64,000 nucleotides of DNA, from the NCBI GenBank assembly GCA_900548215.1, contig URJI01000002.1, positions 11,412 to 75,411 of the forward strand, given 5' to 3'. The notes beneath the pieces are model-generated. The model saw only the letters and a list, made by a program, of their open reading frames with translations. It had not been told where the DNA came from and made no database searches. The stretch comes from an uncultured Coprococcus sp. Its GTDB lineage: Bacteria; Bacillota; Clostridia; Lachnospirales; Lachnospiraceae. Below, one piece after another: positions 1 to 9,393 of this stretch (the first letter of the stretch is position 1; the number at the start of each line of letters is the position of its first letter). A program made the position numbers and the translations under genes.

Positions 1-2
1 AG

Positions 3-1820
3 ACCAGGGCAACCATTGCTCAAGCCAAAGGACTTGAAGGACTTGCCAACATCATCACACTTCAGATGCCTGGAAGTGACATCGCAAAGGAGGCCGAAAA
101 ATATATATCAGAAGAAAAAGGTGTTGAGTCGACAAATGAGGCCATCTCTGGTGCAATGGACATAATTGCAGAGAACATATCAGACACTGCAGATTACAGA
201 AAAGTCATCAGAGAGCTAACCATGAAAAAGGGAACTGTTGTAACTTCAGCAAAAGATCCAGAAGCAGAATCTGTATACGAAATGTACTACGATTTCTCAA
301 CACCCGTATCAAAAATGACAGGCTACAGAACCCTTGCCATAAACAGGGGTGAAAAGGAGAAGTTTATCACAGTTAAGATAGAAGCACCTGTGGATGAGAT
401 AATCTCCTATCTCGAAAAAAAGACAATCACAGGAAATAATCCTGAGGCATCCAAAATACTCTCAGATACCATAGCCGACAGTTACGTCAGACTTATAGCC
501 CCCGCAATAGATAGGGAGATCCGCAATTACCTGACGGAAAACGCCGAAGACGGAGCCATCAAAGTATTTGCATCCAATCTCCAACAGCTCCTCATGCAGC
601 CGCCAATTGCCGGTCAGACAGTCCTCGGATGGGATCCGGCGTTCAGAACAGGATGCAAACTTGCAGTTGTGGATCCTACAGGAAAGGTTCTCGATACCGT
701 AGTCATCTTCCCTACGGCACCGCAGAAAAAAGTTGCAGAAGCAAAGAAAATTTTGAAGGCACTCATAAAAAAATACGGCATAACTCTGATATCAGTAGGA
801 AACGGCACAGCATCAAGAGAATCTGAGATGGTCATCGCCGAGCTTATCAGTGAACTCGACACACCAGTACAGTATGTTATAACCAACGAAGCAGGTGCAT
901 CCGTGTATTCTGCAAGCAAGCTGGCAACAGAAGAATTTCCTAACTTCGACGTAGGTCAACGAAGCGCTGCATCCATCGCGAGAAGAGTCCAGGATCCACT
1001 TGCAGAGCTTGTAAAGATAGACCCAAAGGCCATCGGTGTCGGTCAATACCAGCATGATATGAATCAGAAAAAACTCTCCGAAGCACTGGACGCAGTTGTT
1101 GAAGATTCTGTAAACAAAGTCGGTGTGGATCTGAACACAGCATCAGCTCCGCTCATGGAACACATATCCGGAATCAACAAAACGCTTGCAAAAAATATTG
1201 TGGACTACAGAGAAGCCAACGGCCGCTTCAACGCAAGAAAGGAATTGCTCAAGGTTGCAAAACTCGGTCCAAAGGCATATGAACAGTGTGCAGGATTTAT
1301 GAGGATCAACGGAGGTTCCAATCCACTTGACGCAACATCTGTTCACCCAGAGAGCTACGATATTGCCACAAAATTACTTGAAAATGTGGGGTACACCACC
1401 GATGACATCTCAAGCGGACGTCTGACAGGCATATCAAAATCAATAAAAAACATTAAGGAACTGGCACAAAAGCTTGGAACTGGCACCATCACATTGAACG
1501 ACATCATCCGTGAACTTGAAAAACCGGCCAGAGACCCCCGTGACGAGATGCCTAAACCGATCCTGCGCGGCGATGTCCTTGACATGAAGGATCTCACAGA
1601 GGGCATGATCCTTAAAGGTACAGTGCGAAATGTCATCGACTTCGGCGCATTTGTCGACATCGGAGTACATCAGGACGGTCTCGTGCACATCTCAGAGATG
1701 TCCGACCACTATATAAAGCACCCACTTGACGTCGTCAGCGTCGGAGACATTATTCAGGTAAAAGTCCTGAGTGTAGACCTCAAGAAAAACAGAATACAGT
1801 TATCAATGAAAGGCATCTAG
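3..1820 (+). CDS. tex: Tex-family S1 RNA-binding protein (5' end outside window)
   Basis: The reading frame is open from base 3, so the start lies upstream and about 605 C-terminal residues are visible. The visible part matches the Tex layout: a YqgF/RNase H-like domain (GWDPAFRTG, then ISVGNGTASRE), a helix-hairpin-helix segment (LNTASAPLMEHISGI) and a C-terminal S1 domain (GTVRNVIDFGAFVDIG, then GLVHISEMSD). Tex proteins bind nucleic acid and act in transcription and RNA-related processes. The gene ends 65 bp before the spore-coat operon. The identification is secure; the exact cellular role in this organism is not. Confidence 0.93.
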   Translation, partial: TRATIAQAKGLEGLANIITLQMPGSDIAKEAEKYISEEKGVESTNEAISGAMDIIAENISDTADYRKVIRELTMKKGTVVTSAKDPEAESVYEMYYDFSTPVSKMTGYRTLAINRGEKEKFITVKIEAPVDEIISYLEKKTITGNNPEASKILSDTIADSYVRLIAPAIDREIRNYLTENAEDGAIKVFASNLQQLLMQPPIAGQTVLGWDPAFRTGCKLAVVDPTGKVLDTVVIFPTAPQKKVAEAKKILKALIKKYGITLISVGNGTASRESEMVIAELISELDTPVQYVITNEAGASVYSASKLATEEFPNFDVGQRSAASIARRVQDPLAELVKIDPKAIGVGQYQHDMNQKKLSEALDAVVEDSVNKVGVDLNTASAPLMEHISGINKTLAKNIVDYREANGRFNARKELLKVAKLGPKAYEQCAGFMRINGGSNPLDATSVHPESYDIATKLLENVGYTTDDISSGRLTGISKSIKNIKELAQKLGTGTITLNDIIRELEKPARDPRDEMPKPILRGDVLDMKDLTEGMILKGTVRNVIDFGAFVDIGVHQDGLVHISEMSDHYIKHPLDVVSVGDIIQVKVLSVDLKKNRIQLSMKGI

Positions 1821-1885
1821 CCCAGTAACAAAATACAGCCTCCTGCATAGTTTATTATGAGAAACTTATGTATGGAGGCTTTTTC

Positions 1886-2158
1886 ATGGATTCAAGCAGA
1901 AGTTGCAACAGAAACGTTCAGAATCGTTGTTACTACAATCAGGGCGCATCTGTGAAGTATGTACCACATCCCAGGACCCCCCAGCAGTCAGATGCCGGCG
2001 AAAAGTCCTGTTCCAAACCAGTTGACAATCAGCCCATCGGCATGGCATATATACCCGAACAACCATTTGACAATCTGTACGATGCCAAATGTGGTCTTAG
2101 AGAGGGAACTATGTTCAAAAACCTCAATCTCATATTCTGTGGAGCAAGGGGGAAATAA
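1886..2158 (+). CDS. cotJA: Spore coat-associated protein CotJA
   Basis: This 90-residue protein has the CotJA C-terminal signature: GMAYIPEQPFDNLYDAK followed by a glycine-containing GTMFKNLNLIF segment. The N-terminal third is polar and low in complexity. The start is the ATG at 1886, seven bases after a GGAGG; an earlier in-frame ATG at 1868 overlaps that ribosome site and is less likely. It is the first gene of a cotJA-cotJB-cotJC operon and its stop overlaps the cotJB start. CotJ proteins are made in the mother cell and are placed in the inner spore coat, so the host probably sporulates. Confidence 0.85.
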   Translation: MDSSRSCNRNVQNRCYYNQGASVKYVPHPRTPQQSDAGEKSCSKPVDNQPIGMAYIPEQPFDNLYDAKCGLREGTMFKNLNLIFCGARGK

Positions 2159-2424
2159 TGATGAATACAATGAGTCAAAAACAGCTTATGCGTTTTATAA
2201 CCGAAGTTTCATTTGCTATGGATGACATTGCACTTTATCTCGATCTTCATCCTACATGTAAACAGGCCATTACAAGTTACGAAAGCTACAAAAACATGCG
2301 TCAACAGGCGGTGAAGGACTATACGAATATGTACGGACCGCTAAATAAATATCAGGTAACCAGTAATAATTGTTTTTCATGGATCAATGATCCATGGCCA
2401 TGGGAAGGGGAGTGTAACTGCTAA
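2158..2424 (+). CDS. cotJB: Spore coat protein CotJB
   Basis: This 88-residue protein matches CotJB: an N-terminal helical part (LMRFITEVSFAMDDIALYLDLHP) and the diagnostic C-terminal WINDPWPWEGE. It overlaps cotJA by one base and cotJC by one base, so translation is probably coupled. ATG codons at 2158, 2161 and 2170 are all possible starts; a GGGGGA lies just upstream of the first two. CotJB joins CotJA and CotJC in the spore coat. Confidence 0.87.
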   Translation: MMNTMSQKQLMRFITEVSFAMDDIALYLDLHPTCKQAITSYESYKNMRQQAVKDYTNMYGPLNKYQVTSNNCFSWINDPWPWEGECNC

Positions 2425-3047
2425 TGTGGATTTACGAAAAAAGGCTGCAATTTCCGGTAAACATCAAGGAGACCAACGCAAAACTTGCACAGGATATCAT
2501 AAGCCAATACGGAGGTCCCGACGGCGAAATGGGGGCTTCAATGAGGTATCTGTCTCAGAGATATTCCATGCCTGGCAAGAAAGTTAAAGCAGCACTAACA
2601 GACATCGGCACCGAGGAACTCGCCCACCTGGAGATTGTCGCAGCCATCATATATCAGCTCACTAGGGATCTCAGCATTGAAGAGATAAAGGCGTCCGGTT
2701 TTGACAAATACTATATTGACCACACTATAGGCATATGGCCCCAGGCTGCAGGAGGAATTCCATTCAATGCATGCGAATTTCAGTGCAAAGGAGATGCCAT
2801 CACTGATCTTTTTGAAGATATGGCAGCGGAGCAGAAAGCCCGTTCAACCTATGACAATATCCTCCGTCTGTGCAAGGATCATCCAGATGTGTATGAACCT
2901 ATCAAATTCCTGCGCGCAAGGGAAGTTGTACACTTCCAGAGATTCGGAGAATGCCTGGAGGCAGTAAAAGAAGATCTTGATTCAAAGAACTATTATGCTT
3001 TCAACCCGTCATTTGACACAAAAGCTCCATGCGTAAAGAAATCTTGA
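2424..3047 (+). CDS. cotJC: Spore coat manganese catalase-like protein CotJC
   Basis: This 207-residue protein belongs to the manganese-catalase (ferritin-like) family used as CotJC. Visible features are the N-terminal MWIYEKRLQFPV, helix one with GGPDGEMGASMRYLSQR, the metal-ligand type EELAHLEIV segment, and a second ligand region MAAEQKARSTYDNI followed by LRAREVVHFQRF. The ligands E and H of the two-iron/manganese site appear present. It closes the cotJ operon. No clear terminator lies between it and the following exporter gene 60 bp away. Confidence 0.9.
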   Translation: MWIYEKRLQFPVNIKETNAKLAQDIISQYGGPDGEMGASMRYLSQRYSMPGKKVKAALTDIGTEELAHLEIVAAIIYQLTRDLSIEEIKASGFDKYYIDHTIGIWPQAAGGIPFNACEFQCKGDAITDLFEDMAAEQKARSTYDNILRLCKDHPDVYEPIKFLRAREVVHFQRFGECLEAVKEDLDSKNYYAFNPSFDTKAPCVKKS

Positions 3048-3107
3048 AATATGAGAGTTCAAATGATAAAATAATGGCACTTTACAAAAGACGAGGTATA
3101 ACATACT

Positions 3108-4067
3108 ATGGCTTACACCTGTTCACAGAAAATCGGTATTATTCTTGTACTATCCTGCGGAATTATGTGGGGAATCAGCGGTGTACTGGGACAATATATA
3201 TTTCAGTCATCCAATATGAACGCCGTTCAATTATCTATAATAAGGCAGTTCGTATCGGGGATTGTTTTACTGCTTATCAGTGCAGTTAAGCGTGACAAAA
3301 AGGCCTTGACCATATGGGCAAGGCCTAAATCTATATGCTCTCTTATATTCTTTTCAATAGCAGGAATAATGGGTGTACAATTCACTTATTTCGCTTCTAT
3401 CGAGCATTCCAATGCGGCAACAGGAACTGTAATACAATTTACATACATTATAATGATTCTTATATTCACAACATTTTTCATGCACAAAAAACCGCACCTA
3501 TATGAGACCATATCTGTAGTCTGCGCATTTATTGGAATATTTCTCATAGCAACACACGGCAGCTTCAACTCCCTTGCAATTTCCAGACCGGCACTTATAT
3601 GGGGACTCAGTTCCGCAGTATGTTTCACTATATACTGCCTGTATCCGCAAAAGCTTTATAACAATTACGGCATCATAAATGTAGTTGGATGGGGATCTCT
3701 GGCAGCTTCAATTTTTCTTGCTGTCATCACTCAAACTTTCACCTTTCCACATATGCAGCCACGATTGTGGGTTGCCGCCATGGCAGTTGCAACATTTGGA
3801 TCGCTTATTCCTTTCACAATATATGGAATTGGAATCGGTATTCTTGGAAGCGTAAAGGCAAGCCTGTTCGTAACCGTAGAACCCATCTCAAGTGCACTGC
3901 TCACATGGCTTTTTCTTGGAACCACCTTCACATTTATGGATATTTGCGGTTTTCTATTGATTCTCGGATCTATAGAAACCGTTGCAATTCTCACATTTAA
4001 AACCGAAAAGCATCTTGTTAAAGCAGAACAGACAATACCCAATTCTGCCCCTCCAGAAAAACATTGA
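3108..4067 (+). CDS. EamA/DMT-superfamily membrane transporter
   Basis: This 319-residue protein has about ten hydrophobic segments arranged as two EamA repeats; the first starts with the typical glycine/tryptophan-rich helix SCGIMWGISGVLGQ and the second with ALIWGLSSAVCFTIYCLYP. DMT proteins of this size usually export metabolites or drugs, but the substrate cannot be read here. The start ATG at 3108 has only a weak ribosome site. The gene stands between the cotJ operon and a convergent gene whose stop is six bases away. Confidence 0.85.
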   Translation: MAYTCSQKIGIILVLSCGIMWGISGVLGQYIFQSSNMNAVQLSIIRQFVSGIVLLLISAVKRDKKALTIWARPKSICSLIFFSIAGIMGVQFTYFASIEHSNAATGTVIQFTYIIMILIFTTFFMHKKPHLYETISVVCAFIGIFLIATHGSFNSLAISRPALIWGLSSAVCFTIYCLYPQKLYNNYGIINVVGWGSLAASIFLAVITQTFTFPHMQPRLWVAAMAVATFGSLIPFTIYGIGIGILGSVKASLFVTVEPISSALLTWLFLGTTFTFMDICGFLLILGSIETVAILTFKTEKHLVKAEQTIPNSAPPEKH

Positions 4068-4072
4068 CACAG

Positions 4073-5896
4073 TCAATATTTTTCAAGTGTCTCCACCGCA
4101 ACACTCAATAGATTGCGGTAATACATTTTTTCTTTTATACTTGCACTTTGCCTGCTGAGACTATCATGCAGGCTTTCTTTATATCCATTTTTAGTCTGAA
4201 GGTCCACTCTCTTTTTATGCAGTTCATCCCTTTCATTCTCAAGAACCTGCAAATCGTTTATAAGAATGTCTGAGTCTGTTTCGTATTCATCCTCATATAA
4301 TCGATGCCTGATATGAGCCATATGCCTGTAGATACCATACCCGGCATAATACAGCAGTGCTGTAATAAGAATCAGCCCCAAAATGGTTCTTCCAAGCGCA
4401 CCGCTGACCGCATACCCAGCTTTTCCCCCAGTCACAGCCGCCAGTACCAAAACCGCCGCAATACATGCCAACATCGCAGGCACAAACACGGTCCTGAATA
4501 CTATACGCATCTTTTTTCTTCTCTTCTGTCTGGGAAGTTCAGCCAATCTGTTTCGCAGTGTCTTGATCTTTAGCTCTACACCGCGCTCACCAGCCCAGGT
4601 TCTGTTAAGTTCGTCAAGGACATCTGGACTGACTTCATACTTTCTTTTAGTATCTTCATAGAATACCATATCCGGATCCTTATCATACACATCTTTTTGC
4701 GCAGACAATATCGTAAGCACCTGGCATCTGGTCCTCTCAAACATATCCGCTCCCATCTTATAACTGCTATGCATATATATACCTGACGTATCTATCATAG
4801 TGTCGACAGCCAGCTTTATACCCTCCCTGTGCTCAAGATCTGCTGAATACATACTATCCAGAAGACTTCCAAACTGATTATTTTTATTTGCACGCTGGTA
4901 CTTTTCATAATCATTTCTATCATAATTTTCACCATTTACATTCAGAATACGGAATTCTGAAAGGCACTCGGATATATCAAAATTCTTTTCGCAGTTATCC
5001 TTTCTGACTATATTTACAGTATAGATATTCTGTCTGCCTTCCGTTGCTATAATTCGCAGGATATCATTCCTTAGATCATGCTCTTTTGTATAATTTGTAA
5101 CCGGGTAGTCTATTGTTTTATACGTTCGCCTGGCAGCCGGAACAAATTCTATAGAAGTTTCCGGATTTCCCAATATACCATATATATATCCATGCGCCCC
5201 CGCAGACGCAGCCGACACAGATTCAGGACTTCCCGGATATGCCGCTTTCCCGGAAATCTGTACAGAATACTTCTGTCTGCCTCCAAGGGCTATATAATCA
5301 AATCCCGTTTTCCTGAGCCTGCCAAAATCAACAGACATACATCCAGCTGTGCCCCCGCTAAACAGCAGCACCTTTTTCCCCTTATCGGCATCTAAATCAA
5401 TATCATCTACACATACAGAATTCATCCTCCTGGCAAAATAGCTGATTCCATAAAAATGAATATCCTTATTAGGAAAATAGAGATGATCGACCGCCATAGT
5501 AGCGCCGGCATCCCGCACCGCATACCTGACATCATCTTTCAACAGCTCCTCATTATACGTTCTTCCCATAACATACACGCCTGGGCCAAATCTATATTCA
5601 GACAGCATTGAACCCTCACCCATGCAGTCATACCTGCCCGTCACATATATGACACTCGTCTCCTCAAGTCTGGAAAATGCTCTGTTTACCCTGTCCAGCT
5701 CACATTTCCCAGGCTGATGTCCAAACAGATTACCAGATATGAATATGAAATCCACTCTCCTGTCATTTGCATAATCTATTATATTTTCAAATGTATCATA
5801 TATCTCTTCCGCTCTTTCCTGCGACCAGGAGTATTCTGGATCAGGGGTGCTTCCAAGCATTACATCAGATATATGTATAAAACTCATAAAACTCAT
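4073..5896 (-). CDS. Degenerate SbcD/YhaO-like metallophosphoesterase with membrane segments
   Basis: The N-terminal ~260 residues follow the fold order of SbcD/YhaO nuclease subunits (FIHISDVMLGS, then FIFISGNLFG, then VIYVTGRYD, then DYIALGGRQ). Each metal-binding motif is altered: the usual D-x-H reads D-V-M, GD reads GN, GNHD reads GRYD and GHxH reads GGRQ. The C-terminal third carries two close membrane segments (around residues 475-535) and a charged, coiled-coil-like tail. No SbcC/YhaN partner is adjacent. I chose the ATG at 5896, which follows a GGAG by five bases and gives 607 residues. It is probably a membrane-anchored, catalytically inactive relative; function unknown. Confidence 0.7.
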   Translation of the reverse strand: MSFMSFIHISDVMLGSTPDPEYSWSQERAEEIYDTFENIIDYANDRRVDFIFISGNLFGHQPGKCELDRVNRAFSRLEETSVIYVTGRYDCMGEGSMLSEYRFGPGVYVMGRTYNEELLKDDVRYAVRDAGATMAVDHLYFPNKDIHFYGISYFARRMNSVCVDDIDLDADKGKKVLLFSGGTAGCMSVDFGRLRKTGFDYIALGGRQKYSVQISGKAAYPGSPESVSAASAGAHGYIYGILGNPETSIEFVPAARRTYKTIDYPVTNYTKEHDLRNDILRIIATEGRQNIYTVNIVRKDNCEKNFDISECLSEFRILNVNGENYDRNDYEKYQRANKNNQFGSLLDSMYSADLEHREGIKLAVDTMIDTSGIYMHSSYKMGADMFERTRCQVLTILSAQKDVYDKDPDMVFYEDTKRKYEVSPDVLDELNRTWAGERGVELKIKTLRNRLAELPRQKRRKKMRIVFRTVFVPAMLACIAAVLVLAAVTGGKAGYAVSGALGRTILGLILITALLYYAGYGIYRHMAHIRHRLYEDEYETDSDILINDLQVLENERDELHKKRVDLQTKNGYKESLHDSLSRQSASIKEKMYYRNLLSVAVETLEKY

Positions 5897-6042
5897 AAAA
5901 ACTCCAAACAAGAACTAAAATATATATTTATATCATAATACCATAGTTGGCCATCTCAAGCACAGGCAATATAAAAAAAAGATGTTTAATCTTCCGGCGT
6001 TTTTTTGTCAAGTTTTTTGTATGTTTAACTTGCCTTTCTCAA

Positions 6043-6071
6043 TTGACTTTTAAATATAGCTTGCTTATAAT
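6043..6071 (+). promoter_or_regulatory. Sigma-A promoter of pyrG
   Basis: TTGACT (6043-6048) and TATAAT (6066-6071) are separated by exactly 17 bases, about 40 bases upstream of the pyrG start. This is a near-consensus vegetative promoter. Confidence 0.8.
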
Positions 6072-6112
6072 ATGTAAATGTAGTTTTTTGAAGTTTTATG
6101 GAGGATATAATT

Positions 6113-7729
6113 ATGGCAGTCAAGTATGTGTTTGTCACTGGAGGCGTTGTATCCGGTCTCGGCAAAGGTATAACCGCAGCTTCGCTTGGACGTCTTCTCA
6201 AGATGAGAGGCTATAAAGTCACAAGCCAGAAGTTCGATCCATATATCAACATTGATCCCGGAACCATGAACCCTATCCAGCACGGTGAAGTATTCGTAAC
6301 AGATGATGGCGCAGAGACCGATCTTGATCTTGGTCACTATGAACGTTTTATTGATGAAAGTCTCAACAAGAATTCAAATGTAACAACCGGTAAAGTCTAT
6401 TGGAGTATATTACAAAAGGAACGACACGGAGACTTTGGTGGTCACACAGTCCAGGTAGTTCCACATATAACCAATGAGATCAAAGACAGATTCTACAGGA
6501 ATCCCGATGCAAATGACACAGAGGTTGCCATCATAGAGATAGGCGGAACCGTCGGCGATATAGAAAGCCAGCCTTTCCTCGAGGCTATCAGACAGTTCCA
6601 GCACGAAGTCGGTCCAAACAACAGCATTATGATACACGTAACTCTCATCCCATACCTCAAAGCATCCGGCGAGATCAAGACAAAACCAACTCAGGCGAGT
6701 GTCAAAAATCTCCAGGGAATGGGTATCCAGCCAGATATACTTGTATGCCGTTCGGATCTTCCTCTGGATCAGAGCATAAAGGATAAGATTGCACTATTCT
6801 GCAACGTACCAAGTAAGAACGTTATACAAAATCTGGATGTCGATGTGCTGTACGAAGTTCCACTTGCGATGGAAAAGGAGCATCTGGCAGATGTTGTTTG
6901 TGAATGTCTCAATATGGAATGTCCTCCACCCGAAGAGCATGCATGGAATGAATGGACCAGCATGATAGACGCATGGAAGCATCCTACAAAGAAAGTTCAA
7001 GTGGCGCTTGTTGGCAAATATGTATCTCTCCACGACGCCTATATATCTGTGGTTGAGGCTCTCAAACATGCAGGCGTTGCCAACAAAGCTGAGGTTGAGA
7101 TAAAGTGGGTTGACTCAGAGCTCGTCACAGAGGAAAATGTAGATGATATGCTTGGAGATGTAGATGGAATCCTCGTTCCCGGCGGATTCGGCGACAGAGG
7201 TATCGAGGGAATGATAACCTCAATCAAATATGCGCGTACACACAACATCCCTTATCTTGGTCTGTGCCTTGGAATGCAGCTCACCATAGTAGAATTTGCA
7301 AGAGATGTGCTTGGCTACACCGATGCCCACAGCTCCGAATTCAATCCAAACTCATTCCATCAGGTCATTCACATCATGCCAAATCAGCACGATGTCACTG
7401 ATCTTGGAGGAACACTCAGGCTCGGTTCATATCCTTGTGTACTTGCAAAAGATTCCAAGTCATATAAACTCTATGGTACAGAATATATTCACGAGCGCCA
7501 CAGACACAGATATGAGGTCAACAACGACTACCGCCAGGCTCTCACCAACGCAGGAATGCAGCTTGCGGGAATGTCTCCAGACGGTCATATCGTTGAGATG
7601 ATCGAAATTCCTGATCACCCTTGGTTCATCGGAACTCAGGCACATCCTGAATTCAAATCAAGACCAAACAAGCCACATCCTCTTTTCAAGGGATTTGTAG
7701 CAGCATCACTTGAGCACCAGGGTAAATAA
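6113..7729 (+). CDS. pyrG: CTP synthase
   Basis: This 538-residue enzyme makes CTP from UTP, ATP and glutamine in the cytosol. The N-terminal amidoligase domain has [14 protein letters not shown] and the [11 protein letters not shown] loop; the C-terminal class I glutaminase domain has the nucleophile elbow GLCLGMQ and the catalytic H-x-E in AHPEFKS. Length and domain order are normal. The ATG at 6113 follows a GGAGG by eight bases; an upstream in-frame ATG at 6098 overlaps that site. The gene is monocistronic, with a strong promoter before it and a terminator after it. Confidence 0.97.
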   Translation: MAVKYVFVTGGVVSGLGKGITAASLGRLLKMRGYKVTSQKFDPYINIDPGTMNPIQHGEVFVTDDGAETDLDLGHYERFIDESLNKNSNVTTGKVYWSILQKERHGDFGGHTVQVVPHITNEIKDRFYRNPDANDTEVAIIEIGGTVGDIESQPFLEAIRQFQHEVGPNNSIMIHVTLIPYLKASGEIKTKPTQASVKNLQGMGIQPDILVCRSDLPLDQSIKDKIALFCNVPSKNVIQNLDVDVLYEVPLAMEKEHLADVVCECLNMECPPPEEHAWNEWTSMIDAWKHPTKKVQVALVGKYVSLHDAYISVVEALKHAGVANKAEVEIKWVDSELVTEENVDDMLGDVDGILVPGGFGDRGIEGMITSIKYARTHNIPYLGLCLGMQLTIVEFARDVLGYTDAHSSEFNPNSFHQVIHIMPNQHDVTDLGGTLRLGSYPCVLAKDSKSYKLYGTEYIHERHRHRYEVNNDYRQALTNAGMQLAGMSPDGHIVEMIEIPDHPWFIGTQAHPEFKSRPNKPHPLFKGFVAASLEHQGK

Positions 7730-7765
7730 AAAAGACATACAACATAGCAGACGATCATATATAAT

Positions 7766-7840
7766 AAAAATCGCTTAGATACTTATATGTATACGGATTT
7801 CGTACACATGTTGCAAAATATCTAAGCGATTTTTTATTTT
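7766..7840. terminator. Bidirectional terminator between pyrG and the HAD gene
   Basis: A 16-bp perfect stem (7766-7781 with 7819-7834) is flanked by A-rich sequence on the left and a T-run on the right. It can stop pyrG from the left and the convergent HAD phosphatase gene from the right. Confidence 0.85.
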
Positions 7841-7880
7841 ATAAAAAAACGTTGCTGCACCTTGTGAAAGCACTGCGCAC

Positions 7881-8507
7881 CTACTCCACTACATCAAGCA
7901 GTTCACCAAACGACCTGATCTCAGCATCCTTATCATCCACATTGCCAAATCCATACGCGGCATGTATGAATTTGATTCCGGCATACCTGGCACTGTCACA
8001 GTCTCCCTGTATATCTCCAACATAAGCCGCATCTTCTACATTGTTCTTCTCCATCAGTATCCGTATGGACTCTCCTTTGCTCTTTCTGGTGTCTCCCCAG
8101 CACAATTTATCAACAAAATATTTCGCGAATCCATAGTGATCAAGAAACGCCTCTATATAGCCGCTCTGACAATTACTTACAATGAACAGCCTGTGCAATT
8201 TTGACAGTGTCGCAAGAGTCTCCTCTACCCGAGGATACAGCTCACCGCCATACTTTCTGAGATAGTCATTCTCATAATTGCCACACGCATCCATCACCGC
8301 TTCCTGTCTATCCTTAGGGAGATGTCCAAATAACTTTTCAGCTATAGCATCCATCGGCATTCCCATCACGCCCTTTATATCATTTTCAGTAATCTTTCGG
8401 CCTATATCATCCCTGCCGTCAAGGACAGCAGACCAAGACCTGGCGACATTTGCCGCACTATCCCACAGTGTACCATCCATATCAAATATAAGTGATTCTA
8501 CTTTCAT
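7881..8507 (-). CDS. HAD-family hydrolase (phosphoglycolate phosphatase-like)
   Basis: This 208-residue protein is a subfamily I HAD phosphatase. Motif I is FDMDGTLWDS at residues 8-17, motif II is the FIVSNCQSG segment and motif III/IV is YVGDIQGDCDSARYAG. A helical cap lies between motifs I and II. Such enzymes dephosphorylate small phosphorylated metabolites; the substrate is not readable. It lies 26 bp downstream of the ArsR regulator gene on the same strand and may be co-transcribed with it. Confidence 0.85.
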   Translation of the reverse strand: MKVESLIFDMDGTLWDSAANVARSWSAVLDGRDDIGRKITENDIKGVMGMPMDAIAEKLFGHLPKDRQEAVMDACGNYENDYLRKYGGELYPRVEETLATLSKLHRLFIVSNCQSGYIEAFLDHYGFAKYFVDKLCWGDTRKSKGESIRILMEKNNVEDAAYVGDIQGDCDSARYAGIKFIHAAYGFGNVDDKDAEIRSFGELLDVVE

Positions 8508-8533
8508 AACTTACCTCGCGCAAAAAATTCCTG

Positions 8534-8887
8534 CTACTCAAGAATGTGATCCACACCCTGCTTTATAATTGTGACCACATGCTCATCAGCAAGAGAATAT
8601 ATTATATTCTTGCCAGATCTCCTGCTCTTTATGAGTTTTGCCTGTTTGAGAACCCTAAGCTGATGCGATATCGCTGATGCATTCATATCAAGCTCATCTG
8701 CAATCTCTCCTACACTGAGTTCATGCTTTAAAAGTGCAAACATGATAGCTATCCTGGTCGAATCACCAAACACCTTAAAAAGTTCAGCCAGATCCCCAAG
8801 ATTTGTTTTGTCCAGATCACAACTCTCCAAATCTATCTGTGCATGTTCACACACATTTGCGCTCCCACTATTTATCTCTTTATCCAT
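8534..8887 (-). CDS. ArsR/SmtB-family transcriptional regulator
   Basis: This 117-residue winged-helix regulator has the ArsR recognition pattern: LFKVFGDSTRIAIMFALL, then LSVGEIADELDMNASAISHQLR, then a beta-wing SRRSGKNIIYSL. The N-terminal VCEH and C-x(2)-type residues and the C-terminal DEHVVTIIKQGVDHI resemble the alpha5 metal site of CzrA/SmtB (D, H, then H), which suggests zinc sensing. The start at 8887 is set by GAAAGGA nine bases upstream. A dyad matching the family's operators lies 54 bp upstream, so it probably represses itself. Confidence 0.85.
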   Translation of the reverse strand: MDKEINSGSANVCEHAQIDLESCDLDKTNLGDLAELFKVFGDSTRIAIMFALLKHELSVGEIADELDMNASAISHQLRVLKQAKLIKSRRSGKNIIYSLADEHVVTIIKQGVDHILE

Positions 8888-8940
8888 ATATTCTATCCTT
8901 TCCACCATAAAAAAACAACGACACGCTATATTCCTTGTGT

Positions 8941-8962
8941 CATTTGAGCAACTATTCAAATG
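8941..8962. promoter_or_regulatory. Candidate ArsR/CzrA-type operator
   Basis: A dyad CATTTGA-N8-TCAAATG lies between the divergent arsR-like gene and the DUF378 gene. SmtB/CzrA operators have the same TGAA/TTCA-type half sites. Assignment to the adjacent regulator is inference. Confidence 0.5.
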
Positions 8963-9084
8963 TAAATGTACTACATCGCCTGTTTTATGTCAAGTTAAAC
9001 GAATTTGGTGAATAAAAAAGTTTTTTCTGCAAACAACTACATTATACTAACGTGCACTTATATGCATGATTTTTGGAGGTCAAA

Positions 9085-9285
9085 ATGAAAACACTCAATT
9101 GCATCTGTCTCACGCTAACCATAATTGGTGCAATAGTATGGGGCATCATAGGTTTATTCAGCTATAACATCGTAGATGGCATATTCGGAACCGGAACTGC
9201 ATTCTCCAGAATTATCTATACTCTGGTCGGTGTGGCAGGTCTGTACACAATATCTTTCTATTGGCTCCTGGACAAGGACCATTAA
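9085..9285 (+). CDS. DUF378-family small membrane protein
   Basis: This 66-residue protein has two hydrophobic helices joined by a short loop (IIGAIVWGIIGLFSYNIVDGIFG, then YTLVGVAGLYTISFYWLL) and matches DUF378 in length and in the W-x-x-x-GLF-x-x-x-VD pattern. The start follows GGAGG by six bases. It is divergent from the arsR-like gene and could share the operator between them. The biochemical role of the family is unknown. Confidence 0.8.
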   Translation: MKTLNCICLTLTIIGAIVWGIIGLFSYNIVDGIFGTGTAFSRIIYTLVGVAGLYTISFYWLLDKDH

Positions 9286-9326
9286 CCGGCATCCGCATAG
9301 ACATACGGCACTGCCCATATGCACAG

Positions 9327-9380
9327 ACAGCCCCCATGGAAAGCCGCCATCCGCAGCAATCTATGGGAGCTGTTTTATTG
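9327..9380 (+). terminator. Terminator after the DUF378 gene
   Basis: An 11-bp stem with one mismatch (9327-9337 with 9363-9373) runs into TTTTATTG on the plus strand. The convergent CPBP protease gene ends just beyond it. Confidence 0.65.
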
Positions 9381-9393
9381 TTCTATCAATATA

